Source of the DNA: Solimonas sp036405815
GTDB lineage: Bacteria; Pseudomonadota; Gammaproteobacteria; Nevskiales; Nevskiaceae
Reading direction: 5' to 3'
NCBI GenBank assembly: GCA_036405815.1
Contig: DASWWX010000067.1
Span: forward strand, 1 to 64,000
Length of the DNA stretch: 64,000 nucleotides
Part shown: piece by piece, positions 25,502 to 34,054 of the stretch
Layout of the letters: each line of letters begins with the position of its first letter
Position numbering within the stretch: position 1 is the stretch's first letter
Program-made: the position numbers and the translations under genes
The notes under the pieces: generated by a model
Told to the model about the DNA's origin: nothing
Database searches by the model: none
What the model saw: only the letters and a program-made list of their open reading frames with translations

Positions 25502-27496
25502 ATGCGCGCGCCCCCCGACGATGCCGGCGCCGACCAGCAACCCGGCTTGCTGCGCGAGATCGGCAGTTTCACGGTATCGACCTACCGCATCTCGCGCGGG
25601 CTGGTGCCGCTGGGCAAGTTGCTGGCGTCCGAACCCGATGTCACGCGCGACGATCTGACCAAAGCAGTCGATCAGGCGTTCGAGGCGCTGTACCGACACC
25701 CGATCCTGCGCCAGACCGAGCGTTTGACCGGTTATCTGCGCAAGCGGCGCCTGATTCCGAACGAGCAATCCACCGAGGACCTGATCCGCTTCGTTATCGA
25801 GCAGATCGTCGCACGTTCCCCGGTGCCGGTGCCCGAGCAGCTGGTGCAGGAGTTCTGGCAGTTCTTCAACGAGCTGTTCGAGACGCCCGAACTCAAGGGA
25901 TTGGGTGAGCTGTCGCTGGACATGGTGCGGTTGGTGATCCGCACCTACGAGCCGACGCTGGTGGAGATCGTCAACCTGCTCAAGGCCGGGCGTCGCTTCA
26001 ATCAGTGGCAGCTCGGCGAGATCCTGCGCCGCGCCGCGATGGTGCGCGGCGACGCGCTGATCGTGCGCCGCCAGGTCAAGGCGCTGCGCTACATCAAGCC
26101 GTTCTTCCAGACCGATCCCAAGGATCTGCGTACGCAGGCGCAAATCGTTGCGCAGATGGTCCGCGAGTTCGGGCCGTTCTTCATCAAGATGGCGCAGGCC
26201 GCCGCCGCCAGCGCCGATTTCCTGCCCGAGGAAATCGCGCGCGAGCTGGCGGTGTTCCACGAAGACGTGCCGGCGATGAGCGAGGAGGAGGTGCTGCAGG
26301 CCTTCATGGAGTGCTATGGCAAGCCACCGCACAAGCTCTACCTCGACTTCGACCCGGCGCGGCCGGTCAAATCCGGTTCGATCGGTTCGGTGTACTTCGC
26401 CAAGAAGCCGTTTCTCGAAGAGGGGAGAGAGGTTTTGCGACCGGTGGTCATCAAGGTCGGCCGGCAGAACATCGATCGCGAATTCGCGATCGGCAAGCTG
26501 GTGCTCGGCCTGGCGATCATGTCTTCGCAGTACTGGGCGCCGCATTCCAAGCTGACGCCGTTCCTGCGCGCGATGCAGGAGCAGGTCGACGAGTTTGTTG
26601 CCGGTTTCGTCGAGGAGCTGGACTTCGAGCAGGAGGCGCGCAATCACCTGCGTTTCTACGAGCGCAGTCTGAAGTCGTCGATGTGGCGCGTGCCGGCCCT
26701 GTACGGCCACACGCGGCGCATCATCGAGATGGAATATCTGTCCGACGCGGCGAGCCTGACACGCGCGCTGGCGCGCATGCCGCGGGTCGAACGCCGGCGT
26801 TTCCAGCGCCAGGTGTCGGAGCGTTTGCTGTACACGCTGGTTTCGCACGTGTTTGCGCACGGCGAGATGCACGGCGATCTTCATCCGGGCAATGTCATGA
26901 TCGGTGCCGACGGCAGTCTGCACCTGATCGACTGGGGCAATGTCGTGCCGCTGGACGGCAAGTGGGGTCGCGTGTGGCATTACCTCGCCGCAGCGATCGT
27001 CGCCGATACCGAATTGTTGACGGACGTGCTGATCGAGGTCAGCACGCAGCCCGAGGCCAATCGCGCACGCCGTGACGAGATCAAGGCGACGCTGGATGAG
27101 ACACTGGCGAAGAAGGGCGTGACGCCGCTGACGGCGCGCAACTTCGTCGTCGAGTTGCGTCGCGGCGGGACCGAGGGCCTGCACCGGCGCGGCCAGACCG
27201 TGCTGCACCTGATGTCCAATACCCAGCAGGCTGGCCTCGTGATCCGCCGCGAATACCTGCACTTGTCGCGAGCCCTGTTTGCGGTGGCCGGCAGTTTCGG
27301 CTCGCTGTACGAGAGCGAATCCAAGAAGCGGCTGGCACTGGATCTGCTGCGCGGCCTGGCGCGGCTGCCGCTGACGCTGACGCAGGACAAGCTGCACGAT
27401 GAGATCAACGGCTTGCGCCGCGGCATCGCGCGCCGGCTGCCGCTGCCGCGCCTGCTGCGCAATCGCCTGGCGCCGCCGGCACTGACCCAACACTGA
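25502..27496 (+). CDS. ABC1/AarF/UbiB family atypical kinase
   Basis: 664 residues, longer than E. coli UbiB (546). An N-terminal helical extension of about 190 residues precedes the kinase-like core. The family's A-rich loop region KSGSIGSVYFAKK (Ala replaced by Ser/Gly positions typical of the family) is followed by VVIKVGR, EELDFEQEA and the catalytic HGDLHPGNVMI with IDWGN as the metal motif. UbiB proteins support ubiquinone synthesis and lipid handling. No C-terminal UbiB membrane helix pair is obvious, so this may be a paralogue rather than UbiB itself. It lies between ribA and pyrD. Confidence 0.8.
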   Translation: MRAPPDDAGADQQPGLLREIGSFTVSTYRISRGLVPLGKLLASEPDVTRDDLTKAVDQAFEALYRHPILRQTERLTGYLRKRRLIPNEQSTEDLIRFVIEQIVARSPVPVPEQLVQEFWQFFNELFETPELKGLGELSLDMVRLVIRTYEPTLVEIVNLLKAGRRFNQWQLGEILRRAAMVRGDALIVRRQVKALRYIKPFFQTDPKDLRTQAQIVAQMVREFGPFFIKMAQAAAASADFLPEEIARELAVFHEDVPAMSEEEVLQAFMECYGKPPHKLYLDFDPARPVKSGSIGSVYFAKKPFLEEGREVLRPVVIKVGRQNIDREFAIGKLVLGLAIMSSQYWAPHSKLTPFLRAMQEQVDEFVAGFVEELDFEQEARNHLRFYERSLKSSMWRVPALYGHTRRIIEMEYLSDAASLTRALARMPRVERRRFQRQVSERLLYTLVSHVFAHGEMHGDLHPGNVMIGADGSLHLIDWGNVVPLDGKWGRVWHYLAAAIVADTELLTDVLIEVSTQPEANRARRDEIKATLDETLAKKGVTPLTARNFVVELRRGGTEGLHRRGQTVLHLMSNTQQAGLVIRREYLHLSRALFAVAGSFGSLYESESKKRLALDLLRGLARLPLTLTQDKLHDEINGLRRGIARRLPLPRLLRNRLAPPALTQH

Positions 27497-27528
27497 TCGG
27501 CGCCGAGCCGAAAAGGACGTCCATCCCG

Positions 27529-28536
27529 ATGTATCGCCTTGCCCGCAGCGCCCTGTTCCAGCTCGATGCCGAGCACGCTCACGAACTGACATTGGCGACG
27601 TTCCGGCGCGTGCCGCGACTGGCGACGCTGCCGTTCGCTGCGTCGGCCGTCGAGGCGCCGGTCGAGCTGCTGGGCTTGCGCTTCCGCAACCGTATCGGTT
27701 TGGCAGCCGGGCTCGACAAGAACGGCGAATGCCTCGCGGCCTGGGCCCGGCTCGGCTTCGGATTCGTCGAGGTCGGCACCGTCACGCCGCGACCGCAGCC
27801 CGGCAATCCGCGGCCGCGCATGTTCCGTCTGCCGCAGCACGATGCACTGATCAACCGGCTTGGCTTCAACAACAAGGGTGTGGACTACCTGCTGGCGCGC
27901 GTCGCCGAATCCGACTATCGCGGTGTGCTCGGCATCAACATCGGCAAGAACGCCGACACGCCGATCGAGAAGGCCGCGGACGATTACCTGATCTGTCTGC
28001 GCAAGGCCTATCCCGCTGCCAGCTACATCACCGTCAACATCTCGTCTCCGAACACCAAGAACCTGCGCGATCTGCAGGACGAGGCGCGGCTGCGTGCCTT
28101 GTTGGGTGCGTTGCGCGCGGAGGCGGACGCGTTGGCGCAGCGACACGGCCGGCGCGTGCCGGTCCTGGTCAAGATCGCGCCTGACGTGAACGATGCTCAG
28201 CTTGAAGGTATCGCGCTGGCGGCCCGCGAAAGCCGTATCGACGGTCTGATCGCGACCAACACCACGATCACGCGGCCGGGCCTGGCCGGCGAACCGCTGG
28301 CCGCGGAAACCGGCGGTCTGTCCGGCGCACCACTGCGACCGCTGGCGGAGCAGGCGTTGCGCGGCCTGCGCAGCCGTTTGGGTGCGGACTTCCCGTTGAT
28401 CGGCGTCGGTGGTATCGATGGTGCCGAGGCGGCGCGGGCGCGCCGCGTCGCGGGTGCGGATCTATTGCAGGTCTATACCGGGTTCATCTATCACGGCCCC
28501 GGTCTGATCGCGGCCTGCGCGCGCGCCGTGGCGTGA
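27529..28536 (+). CDS. pyrD: Dihydroorotate dehydrogenase (quinone), class 2
   Basis: 335 residues, standard for class 2. The N-terminal amphipathic helix (MYRLARSALFQLDAEHAHEL) binds membrane and quinone. RNRIGLAAGLDKNGE binds FMN, NISSPNTKNLRDLQ carries the catalytic serine typical of class 2, and GVGGIDGAEAARARRVAGADLLQVYTG is FMN-binding (quoted in parts: GVGGIDGAEAA, GADLLQVYTG). It oxidises dihydroorotate to orotate in pyrimidine synthesis. Confidence 0.95.
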   Translation: MYRLARSALFQLDAEHAHELTLATFRRVPRLATLPFAASAVEAPVELLGLRFRNRIGLAAGLDKNGECLAAWARLGFGFVEVGTVTPRPQPGNPRPRMFRLPQHDALINRLGFNNKGVDYLLARVAESDYRGVLGINIGKNADTPIEKAADDYLICLRKAYPAASYITVNISSPNTKNLRDLQDEARLRALLGALRAEADALAQRHGRRVPVLVKIAPDVNDAQLEGIALAARESRIDGLIATNTTITRPGLAGEPLAAETGGLSGAPLRPLAEQALRGLRSRLGADFPLIGVGGIDGAEAARARRVAGADLLQVYTGFIYHGPGLIAACARAVA

Positions 28537-28543
28537 TTCACGG

Positions 28544-28573
28544 TTGCCGCTGTCATCGTTAATCCTTTAGAGT
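28544..28573 (+). promoter_or_regulatory. Candidate sigma-70 promoter of the OmpA-family gene
   Basis: TTGCCG at 28544-28549 and TAGAGT at 28568-28573 with an 18-base spacer, about 50 bases before the ATG at 28622. Moderate match only. Confidence 0.35.
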
Positions 28574-28621
28574 CCGGTCACTAACGACAAGCCGTATCGG
28601 CATTAATCTGGGGAATTCACG

Positions 28622-29821
28622 ATGCGTATGAAAGTGTTGTGCGCTGCTGCGGTTGCGACGCTCTGGGGTGGTTCTGCGCTGGCGGTCAATGCCGACGATT
28701 ACGAGATCCCGTACGCCGGCGCCGCGTACCTGTACGAGATCGGCGACAACGATCGCGACTCCAAGAATGGCAACGGCTTCCAGCTGCACTTCGGCTGGCC
28801 GCTGAGCGATTTCGGTTACTCGCGCTGGGCCGCGGAGCTGACCTTCCACAGCCTCGCCCGCAAGCGTGACGTCGACGGCAAGAAGGACTACCAGTCCGGC
28901 CTGATGCTGGACCTGGTCTATGACTTCGGCAGCCAGGCGATCGGTGGCAGCGGCTACAGCGTCAAGCCGTTCGTGCTGGGTGGTCTCGGCGTGGTGCAGG
29001 AAGACGCGCGTGGCAGCGAGCACGAGCACTTCGGCTTCAACTTCGGTGGCGGCGCGCTGTTCCCGCTCAACTGGCACGGCCTCGCGGCCCGCCTGGAAGC
29101 GCGCGTGCTCGGCCAGGACAACGACAAGACGGTCGCGGGTGAAGACCTGCTGATCGACTACCGTGTCAGCCTCGGCCTGCAGATGCCGCTGACCTTCCTG
29201 TTCGCACCGGGCTCGGCGCCGCCGGCGCAGTCCTGCGAACTGGCCGTGGTCGACCCGGTCACCGGCCGCAGCGACTGCGGCGACGATTCCGATCGCGACG
29301 GCGTCGTCGACGGTCTCGACGAGTGCCCGATGACGCCGGCTGGCGTCAAGGTCAACGCGCGCGGTTGCCCGGTTGATGTCGGCAACGACGAGGACGTCGA
29401 CGGCGTTCCGAACGAAGCCGATGCGTGCCCGGGCACGCAGCAGGGCCTGCGCGTCGATGCGCGCGGTTGCGCGCTGCCGCAGAACGTCGTGTTGCGCGGC
29501 GTCAACTTCGAGAACGACTCGGCCCGCCTGACGGCGCAGGCCAAGCGGCTGCTCGATGACTCGGCCACCACGATGAAGAACCAGTCCAATCTGAAGGTGC
29601 TGGTTGCCGGTCACACCGACGGCAATGGTTCCGATGCCTACAACGACACGCTGTCGAAGGAACGCGCGGAGTCGGTGCGCCAGTACCTGATCAGCAAGGG
29701 CGTGGAAGCTTCGCGCCTGGCCTCGGAAGGCTTCGGCAAGTCGCAGCCGCTGGAGTCGAACGACACGGCCGAGGGTCGCGCCAGCAACCGTCGCGTCGAG
29801 TTCCGCCTCGTCACCGAGTAA
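28622..29821 (+). CDS. OmpA family outer-membrane protein
   Basis: 399 residues. A signal peptide (MKVLCAAAVATLWGGSALA) is followed by an 8-strand-type beta barrel to about residue 195. A short calcium-binding-like TSP3 segment (DSDRDGVVDGLDECP and DEDVDGVPNEADACP) precedes a C-terminal OmpA peptidoglycan-binding domain with VAGHTDGNGSDAYN and ASNRRVEFRLV. It anchors the outer membrane to murein. RBS GGGGAAT 8 bases upstream. Single-gene transcription unit likely. Confidence 0.93.
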   Translation: MRMKVLCAAAVATLWGGSALAVNADDYEIPYAGAAYLYEIGDNDRDSKNGNGFQLHFGWPLSDFGYSRWAAELTFHSLARKRDVDGKKDYQSGLMLDLVYDFGSQAIGGSGYSVKPFVLGGLGVVQEDARGSEHEHFGFNFGGGALFPLNWHGLAARLEARVLGQDNDKTVAGEDLLIDYRVSLGLQMPLTFLFAPGSAPPAQSCELAVVDPVTGRSDCGDDSDRDGVVDGLDECPMTPAGVKVNARGCPVDVGNDEDVDGVPNEADACPGTQQGLRVDARGCALPQNVVLRGVNFENDSARLTAQAKRLLDDSATTMKNQSNLKVLVAGHTDGNGSDAYNDTLSKERAESVRQYLISKGVEASRLASEGFGKSQPLESNDTAEGRASNRRVEFRLVTE

Positions 29822-29889
29822 GCGGTCGATCGTCCAGGGCCACGCGATCCTCACGGGTCGCGTGGCCTTGTTTTTGTCCGCGTCTTTTC

Positions 29890-30099
29890 ATGACTGAAGC
29901 CGTCGCACCCCTGGAGCCGCCATCGCCCTGCGTCGGGGTTTGCACGCTGGATGCCCAGCGCTCGCTCTGTGTCGGCTGCGGTCGCAGCCTGCGCGAGATT
30001 GCCGAGTGGTCGTCGGCCGGCGCCGAGCGCAAGCGTCAGATCGTTCAATCCGCCGCACAGCGGCGGGCTCAGTTGCCATCTCCCGGAGCGCCCCGATGA
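29890..30099 (+). CDS. DUF1289 family small protein
   Basis: 69 residues with the four-cysteine DUF1289 signature CVGVCTLDAQRSLCVGCGR followed by EIAEW. The cysteines probably bind metal. Function of the family is not established; it is often found next to thioesterase or dehydrogenase genes. The stop overlaps the next start by four bases (ATGA at 30096). Confidence 0.85.
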   Translation: MTEAVAPLEPPSPCVGVCTLDAQRSLCVGCGRSLREIAEWSSAGAERKRQIVQSAAQRRAQLPSPGAPR

Positions 30100-30539
30100 A
30101 AACCCTGCCAACGCCCGCGGATTTCGGGTTCAGCGTCGAGATTCCCACGCGCTGGGCCGATCTCGATGCCCTGGGTCATGTCAACAACACGCGATTCTTC
30201 ACCTTCGACGAGACGGCGAGGCTCGATTACTTCGGCGAGCTGATGCGCAACGATCCGCTGTTCTGGAAGGCGCATGGCCTGATCCTGGCGCGCATCGAGT
30301 GCGACTTCATCTCGCAGTTGCGGCATCCGGCGCAGGTACAGGCCGGCTTTCGCATCGAGCGCATGGGCCGCTCCAGCATGAACACGCTGGCGGCGTATTT
30401 CGTCGAGGGCAAGCCGGTCGCGGTCAGTCGCGGCGTCGTGGTCTGGTTCGATTACGCCAACCAGAAACCGCTGGCGATTCCCGAGCCGGTGCGCCAGATG
30501 ATCCGCGGCCGCGAACGCGTGCCGCCGCAGGAAAGCTGA
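30096..30539 (+). CDS. Acyl-CoA thioesterase, 4HBT hot-dog fold
   Basis: 147 residues from the ATG at 30096. The motif TRWADLDALGHVNNTRFFTF carries the conserved Asp of the 4-hydroxybenzoyl-CoA thioesterase superfamily (catalytic Asp in D-x-x-G-H-V-N). The YbgC/FadM-like group hydrolyses acyl-CoA esters in the cytosol. Translationally coupled to the DUF1289 gene. Confidence 0.88.
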   Translation: MKTLPTPADFGFSVEIPTRWADLDALGHVNNTRFFTFDETARLDYFGELMRNDPLFWKAHGLILARIECDFISQLRHPAQVQAGFRIERMGRSSMNTLAAYFVEGKPVAVSRGVVVWFDYANQKPLAIPEPVRQMIRGRERVPPQES

Positions 30540-30578
30540 AGCGGCTTGATGCGCTGTGCCCGCTGCGGGCGACGGGGA

Positions 30579-31079
30579 TCAGAGACGCAGTTCGCCGAGT
30601 TCGCGTGCGGGCACGGAGACGTCCCATAGGGCGTTGAAAGCCTTGAGCCGGCGGCGTGCTTCCAGTGGGGCATAGGCGTAGTGACGCGCTTCGAGGCGGT
30701 CGTTGGCGTCGCGTTGCAGCACGCCCTTTTCATCGGCGACCAGATACTCCTCGATCACGGCTTTCTCATCGTCCGGCAGTTGCCGGAATTCGATGCGGCT
30801 GGTCAGGCGTCGGCCCAGCTCGACCAGTCGGTGCGCGCGGTGCATGGTCCGCTCGGTGGCGTTGACCAGCACGCGGATGCGCGCCCGATGGTGTCGCAGT
30901 GCCAGCGCCTGCACCTTTTCGACGAAGCTCTCGTCGCCGAACACACGAGCGTCGAGATCGTAGGAGAGCAATGCGAGTTCGAGTGTTGCGTCGCCGGCGA
31001 CCACGCCCAGCGCCTCGACGAAGGCGACGCGACCATTGAGGATGGTGGCGGTTTCCTTGTCGGGCGCAGGCGTGCTCAT
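30579..31079 (-). CDS. Conserved protein, PLD-like DUF7931 type (tentative)
   Basis: 166 residues, no signal peptide. The core segment ELALLSYDLDARVFGDESF then RARIRVLVNATERTMHRAHRLVELG resembles the half-domain of phospholipase-D-like folds but lacks an HKD motif. I recall such proteins encoded next to acetyltransferase or purB genes in gammaproteobacteria. No activity is claimed. It is 8 bases downstream of purB on the same strand, so probably cotranscribed. Confidence 0.6.
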   Translation of the reverse strand: MSTPAPDKETATILNGRVAFVEALGVVAGDATLELALLSYDLDARVFGDESFVEKVQALALRHHRARIRVLVNATERTMHRAHRLVELGRRLTSRIEFRQLPDDEKAVIEEYLVADEKGVLQRDANDRLEARHYAYAPLEARRRLKAFNALWDVSVPARELGELRL

Positions 31080-31087
31080 CGGCGGGC

Positions 31088-32455
31088 TCAGACGCGCTTG
31101 GCCTGATGCAGCGCGTTGCCGGTGTAGCTCGCCGGCGTCATCGCCAGCAGGCGCTGCTTTTCGGCTTCCGGCAGGTCGAGCGCCGAGACGAAATCGCGGA
31201 TCGCGTCGCGGCCGATCTTCTGGCCGCGGGTCAGGCGCTTGAGCTGCTCGTAGGGTTCCGGCAGGCCGTAGCGGCGCATCACCGTCTGGATCGCTTCACC
31301 GAGCACTTCCCAGTTGGCCTCCAGATCCTGGCCCATCTTCCAGGCGTCGGCTTCGAGCTTGCCGATGCCCTTGAGCGCGGCCTGATAGGCGATCAGCGAG
31401 TACGCGGCGCCCGAACCGAGGTTGCGCAGCACGGTGGAGTCGGTGAGATCGCGCTGCCAGCGCGAGATCGGCAGCTTCTCGGCCAGATGCTGCAGGATCG
31501 CGTTGCCGATGCCGAGATTGCCTTCGGCGTTCTCGAAGTCGATCGGGTTGACCTTGTGCGGCATCGTCGACGAGCCGACTTCGCCAGCGACGGTCTTCTG
31601 CTTGAAGTAACCGACCGAGATATAGCCCCAGACGTCGCGGCAGAAGTCGATCAGGATCGTGTTGAACCGCGTCAGCGCGTGGAAGTACTCGGCGATGTAG
31701 TCGTGCGGCTCGATCTGCGTGGTCGCCGGCGATTCGTCGACGCCGAGGCCGGCGATGAAGTCCGCGGAGAGCTTGGGCCAGTCGACATCCGGATAGGCCG
31801 CGTAATGCGCGTTCCAGTTGCCGACCGCGCCGTTCATCTTGCCCAGCAGCGGCACCTGCGCGAACTGGTCGCGCTGGCGACGCAGACGCTGTGCGAACAC
31901 CGCCATCTCCTTGCCGAGCGTGGTCGGCGAGGCCGGCTGGCCGTGCGTGCGCGACAGCATCGGCTGTTCGGCATACATGCGCGCCAGGTTGGCAACGGCG
32001 GTGAGCACGCGATCCAGCATCGGCAGCAGCACGCGCTCGCGGGCGTCCTTCAGCATCAGTGCATGCGAGAGGTTGTTGACGTCCTCCGAGGTGCAGGCAA
32101 AGTGGATGAATTCCTTGACGCCGGCCAGCTCGCTGTTGGAGCCGATCTTTTCCTTGAGGTAGTACTCCACGGCTTTTACGTCGTGATTGGTCGTGTCCTC
32201 GATCGTCTTGACGCGTTGCGCTTCGGTCAGGTCGAAGGCGGTGGCGATGCGTTCGAGCCGCTCCCGCGCTTCGGTCGACAGCGTTGCCACCTCGGCGATG
32301 GCAGGGTGCGCGGCTAGCGCCTCGAGCCAGCGCACCTCCACCAGTACGCGATAACGCATCAGGCCGTATTCGCTGAAGATCTCGCGCAGCTTCACGGTCT
32401 TCTCGGCGTAGCGGCCGTCGATGGGGGAAATGGCAGAAAGGGAAGTCAGGTTCAT
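31088..32455 (-). CDS. purB: Adenylosuccinate lyase
   Basis: 455 residues, matching the E. coli enzyme length. It carries the fumarase/aspartase superfamily signature SSTMPHKVNPIDFENAEGN, the THGQPASPTTLGKEM segment and TSEDVNN. It makes AMP from adenylosuccinate and AICAR from SAICAR. Divergent from fumC across 111 bases. Confidence 0.96.
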   Translation of the reverse strand: MNLTSLSAISPIDGRYAEKTVKLREIFSEYGLMRYRVLVEVRWLEALAAHPAIAEVATLSTEARERLERIATAFDLTEAQRVKTIEDTTNHDVKAVEYYLKEKIGSNSELAGVKEFIHFACTSEDVNNLSHALMLKDARERVLLPMLDRVLTAVANLARMYAEQPMLSRTHGQPASPTTLGKEMAVFAQRLRRQRDQFAQVPLLGKMNGAVGNWNAHYAAYPDVDWPKLSADFIAGLGVDESPATTQIEPHDYIAEYFHALTRFNTILIDFCRDVWGYISVGYFKQKTVAGEVGSSTMPHKVNPIDFENAEGNLGIGNAILQHLAEKLPISRWQRDLTDSTVLRNLGSGAAYSLIAYQAALKGIGKLEADAWKMGQDLEANWEVLGEAIQTVMRRYGLPEPYEQLKRLTRGQKIGRDAIRDFVSALDLPEAEKQRLLAMTPASYTGNALHQAKRV

Positions 32456-32566
32456 GGGTGATTCATCTGAAAACGACGCGGCCGACGGTGCCGCAGGCGC
32501 CAGGGCTCATTTGCTAGGCTGGGCCGGTATTTTATCCGAGGCCGCGGATCACGCCGCGGATGCGTT

Positions 32567-33973
32567 ATGCCGAAAGCCGCTTTCCGTGTCGAACGCGACA
32601 GCCTGGGCACGCTGAAGGTCCCCGCTGATGCGGCCTGGGGCGCGCAGACCCAGCGCGCGGTCGACAACTTTCCGATCTCGGGCCTGGCCATGCCGCGCGC
32701 CTTCATCCGCGCGCTGGGCCTGATCAAGGCGTCTGCGGCGCAGGCCAACGCCGAACTCAAGCTGATTCCGCAGCGCAAGGCGCGCGCGATCGTCGCGGCC
32801 GCGCTGGAAGTGGCGGTAGGGCAGCATGACGCCCAGTTTCCGGTGGACGTGTTCCAGACCGGCTCCGGTACCTCCAGCAACATGAACGCCAACGAGGTCA
32901 TCGCGCACCTGGCGCGCGCGCGCCTCGGCACGGCCGTGCACCCCAATGACGAGGTCAATTACGGCCAGTCGTCCAACGACGTCATTCCGACCGCCATCCA
33001 CCTGTCGGCGGCGCTGCTGCTGCACGAACGCCTGCTGCCGGCACTCACGCTGTTGCGGCGCTCGCTGAATCGGCGCGCGCGTGGCCTGCGAGCCCAGGTC
33101 AAGACCGGGCGCACGCACCTGATGGATGCGATGCCGCTGACGCTGGGCCAGGAATTGTCCGGCTGGGAGGCGCAGATCGCGCAGGCCGTGGCCCGGCTGC
33201 AGGCGGTGCAGCCGCGCCTGCACCGCTTGGCGCAGGGCGGTACCGCCGTGGGCACCGGCATCAACGCGCACCCGAAGTTTGCAGCACGCTTCTGCGTGGC
33301 GCTGTCCGGGCGCAGCGGTCTGCGTCTGCGGCCGGCGGAAAACTACTTCGAGGCGTTGTCGAGCCAGGATACGGCAGCCGAGCTATCGGGCCAGTTGAAG
33401 GTGTTGGCGGTCGCGCTGACCAAGATCGCCAACGACCTGCGCTGGATGAACTCGGGGCCGCTCGCGGGGCTGGGGGAGATCGAGCTGCCGGCGCTGCAGC
33501 CGGGTTCCAGCATCATGCCGGGCAAGGTCAACCCGGTGATTCCGGAAGCCGTGGCGATGGTCGGTGCGCAGGTGATCGGCAATGACGCAACGATCACGGT
33601 GGCCGCGCAGAGCGGTAATTTCCAGCTCAACGTCATGCTGCCGGTGATCGCCTACAACCTGCTGCAAAGCCTGGAACTGCTCGCCAACGCCAGCACGCTG
33701 CTGGCGACCCAGGCCATCGACGGCTTCACGGTGCGTGAGGCGCGACTGCGCGAGACGCTGGATCGCAATCCGATCCTGATTACCGCGGCCAATGCGGTGA
33801 TCGGTTACGAACGCGGTGCGGCCATCGCCAAGCGGGCGTATCGCGAACAGCGACCGGTGCTGGACGTGGCCGTGGAAGACACCGGGCTGTCGCGCGCCGA
33901 ACTCAAACGGCTGCTCGATCCGCGCGAGCTGACACGAGGCGGGCTCAAGGGCGGCAACAGCGGCGGTGGGTGA
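32567..33973 (+). CDS. fumC: Fumarate hydratase, class II
   Basis: 468 residues. Signature GSSIMPGKVNPVIPEA, substrate segment TGSGTSSNMNANEV and GRTHLMDAMPLTLGQE are diagnostic of FumC, an oxygen-stable homotetramer that hydrates fumarate to malate. C-terminus ends in a short Gly/Ser tail (GLKGGNSGGG). It is followed by an unrelated iron-sulfur fumarase 81 bases downstream. Confidence 0.93.
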   Translation: MPKAAFRVERDSLGTLKVPADAAWGAQTQRAVDNFPISGLAMPRAFIRALGLIKASAAQANAELKLIPQRKARAIVAAALEVAVGQHDAQFPVDVFQTGSGTSSNMNANEVIAHLARARLGTAVHPNDEVNYGQSSNDVIPTAIHLSAALLLHERLLPALTLLRRSLNRRARGLRAQVKTGRTHLMDAMPLTLGQELSGWEAQIAQAVARLQAVQPRLHRLAQGGTAVGTGINAHPKFAARFCVALSGRSGLRLRPAENYFEALSSQDTAAELSGQLKVLAVALTKIANDLRWMNSGPLAGLGEIELPALQPGSSIMPGKVNPVIPEAVAMVGAQVIGNDATITVAAQSGNFQLNVMLPVIAYNLLQSLELLANASTLLATQAIDGFTVREARLRETLDRNPILITAANAVIGYERGAAIAKRAYREQRPVLDVAVEDTGLSRAELKRLLDPRELTRGGLKGGNSGGG

Positions 33974-34054
33974 GCCGGGCAGGGGACGCGGCGGCGCAGG
34001 TCTAGTAGCATGCGCGCGCCGTTTTTCACCGCCGATTCCCAGCCCGATCCCGAC

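Noticed and set aside
23732..27592. A 1,286-codon open frame on the minus strand
   Set aside because: It is antisense to FabG4, ribA and the UbiB-like gene, all with clear domains; the protein is Arg/Gln/His-rich, typical of high-GC shadow frames.
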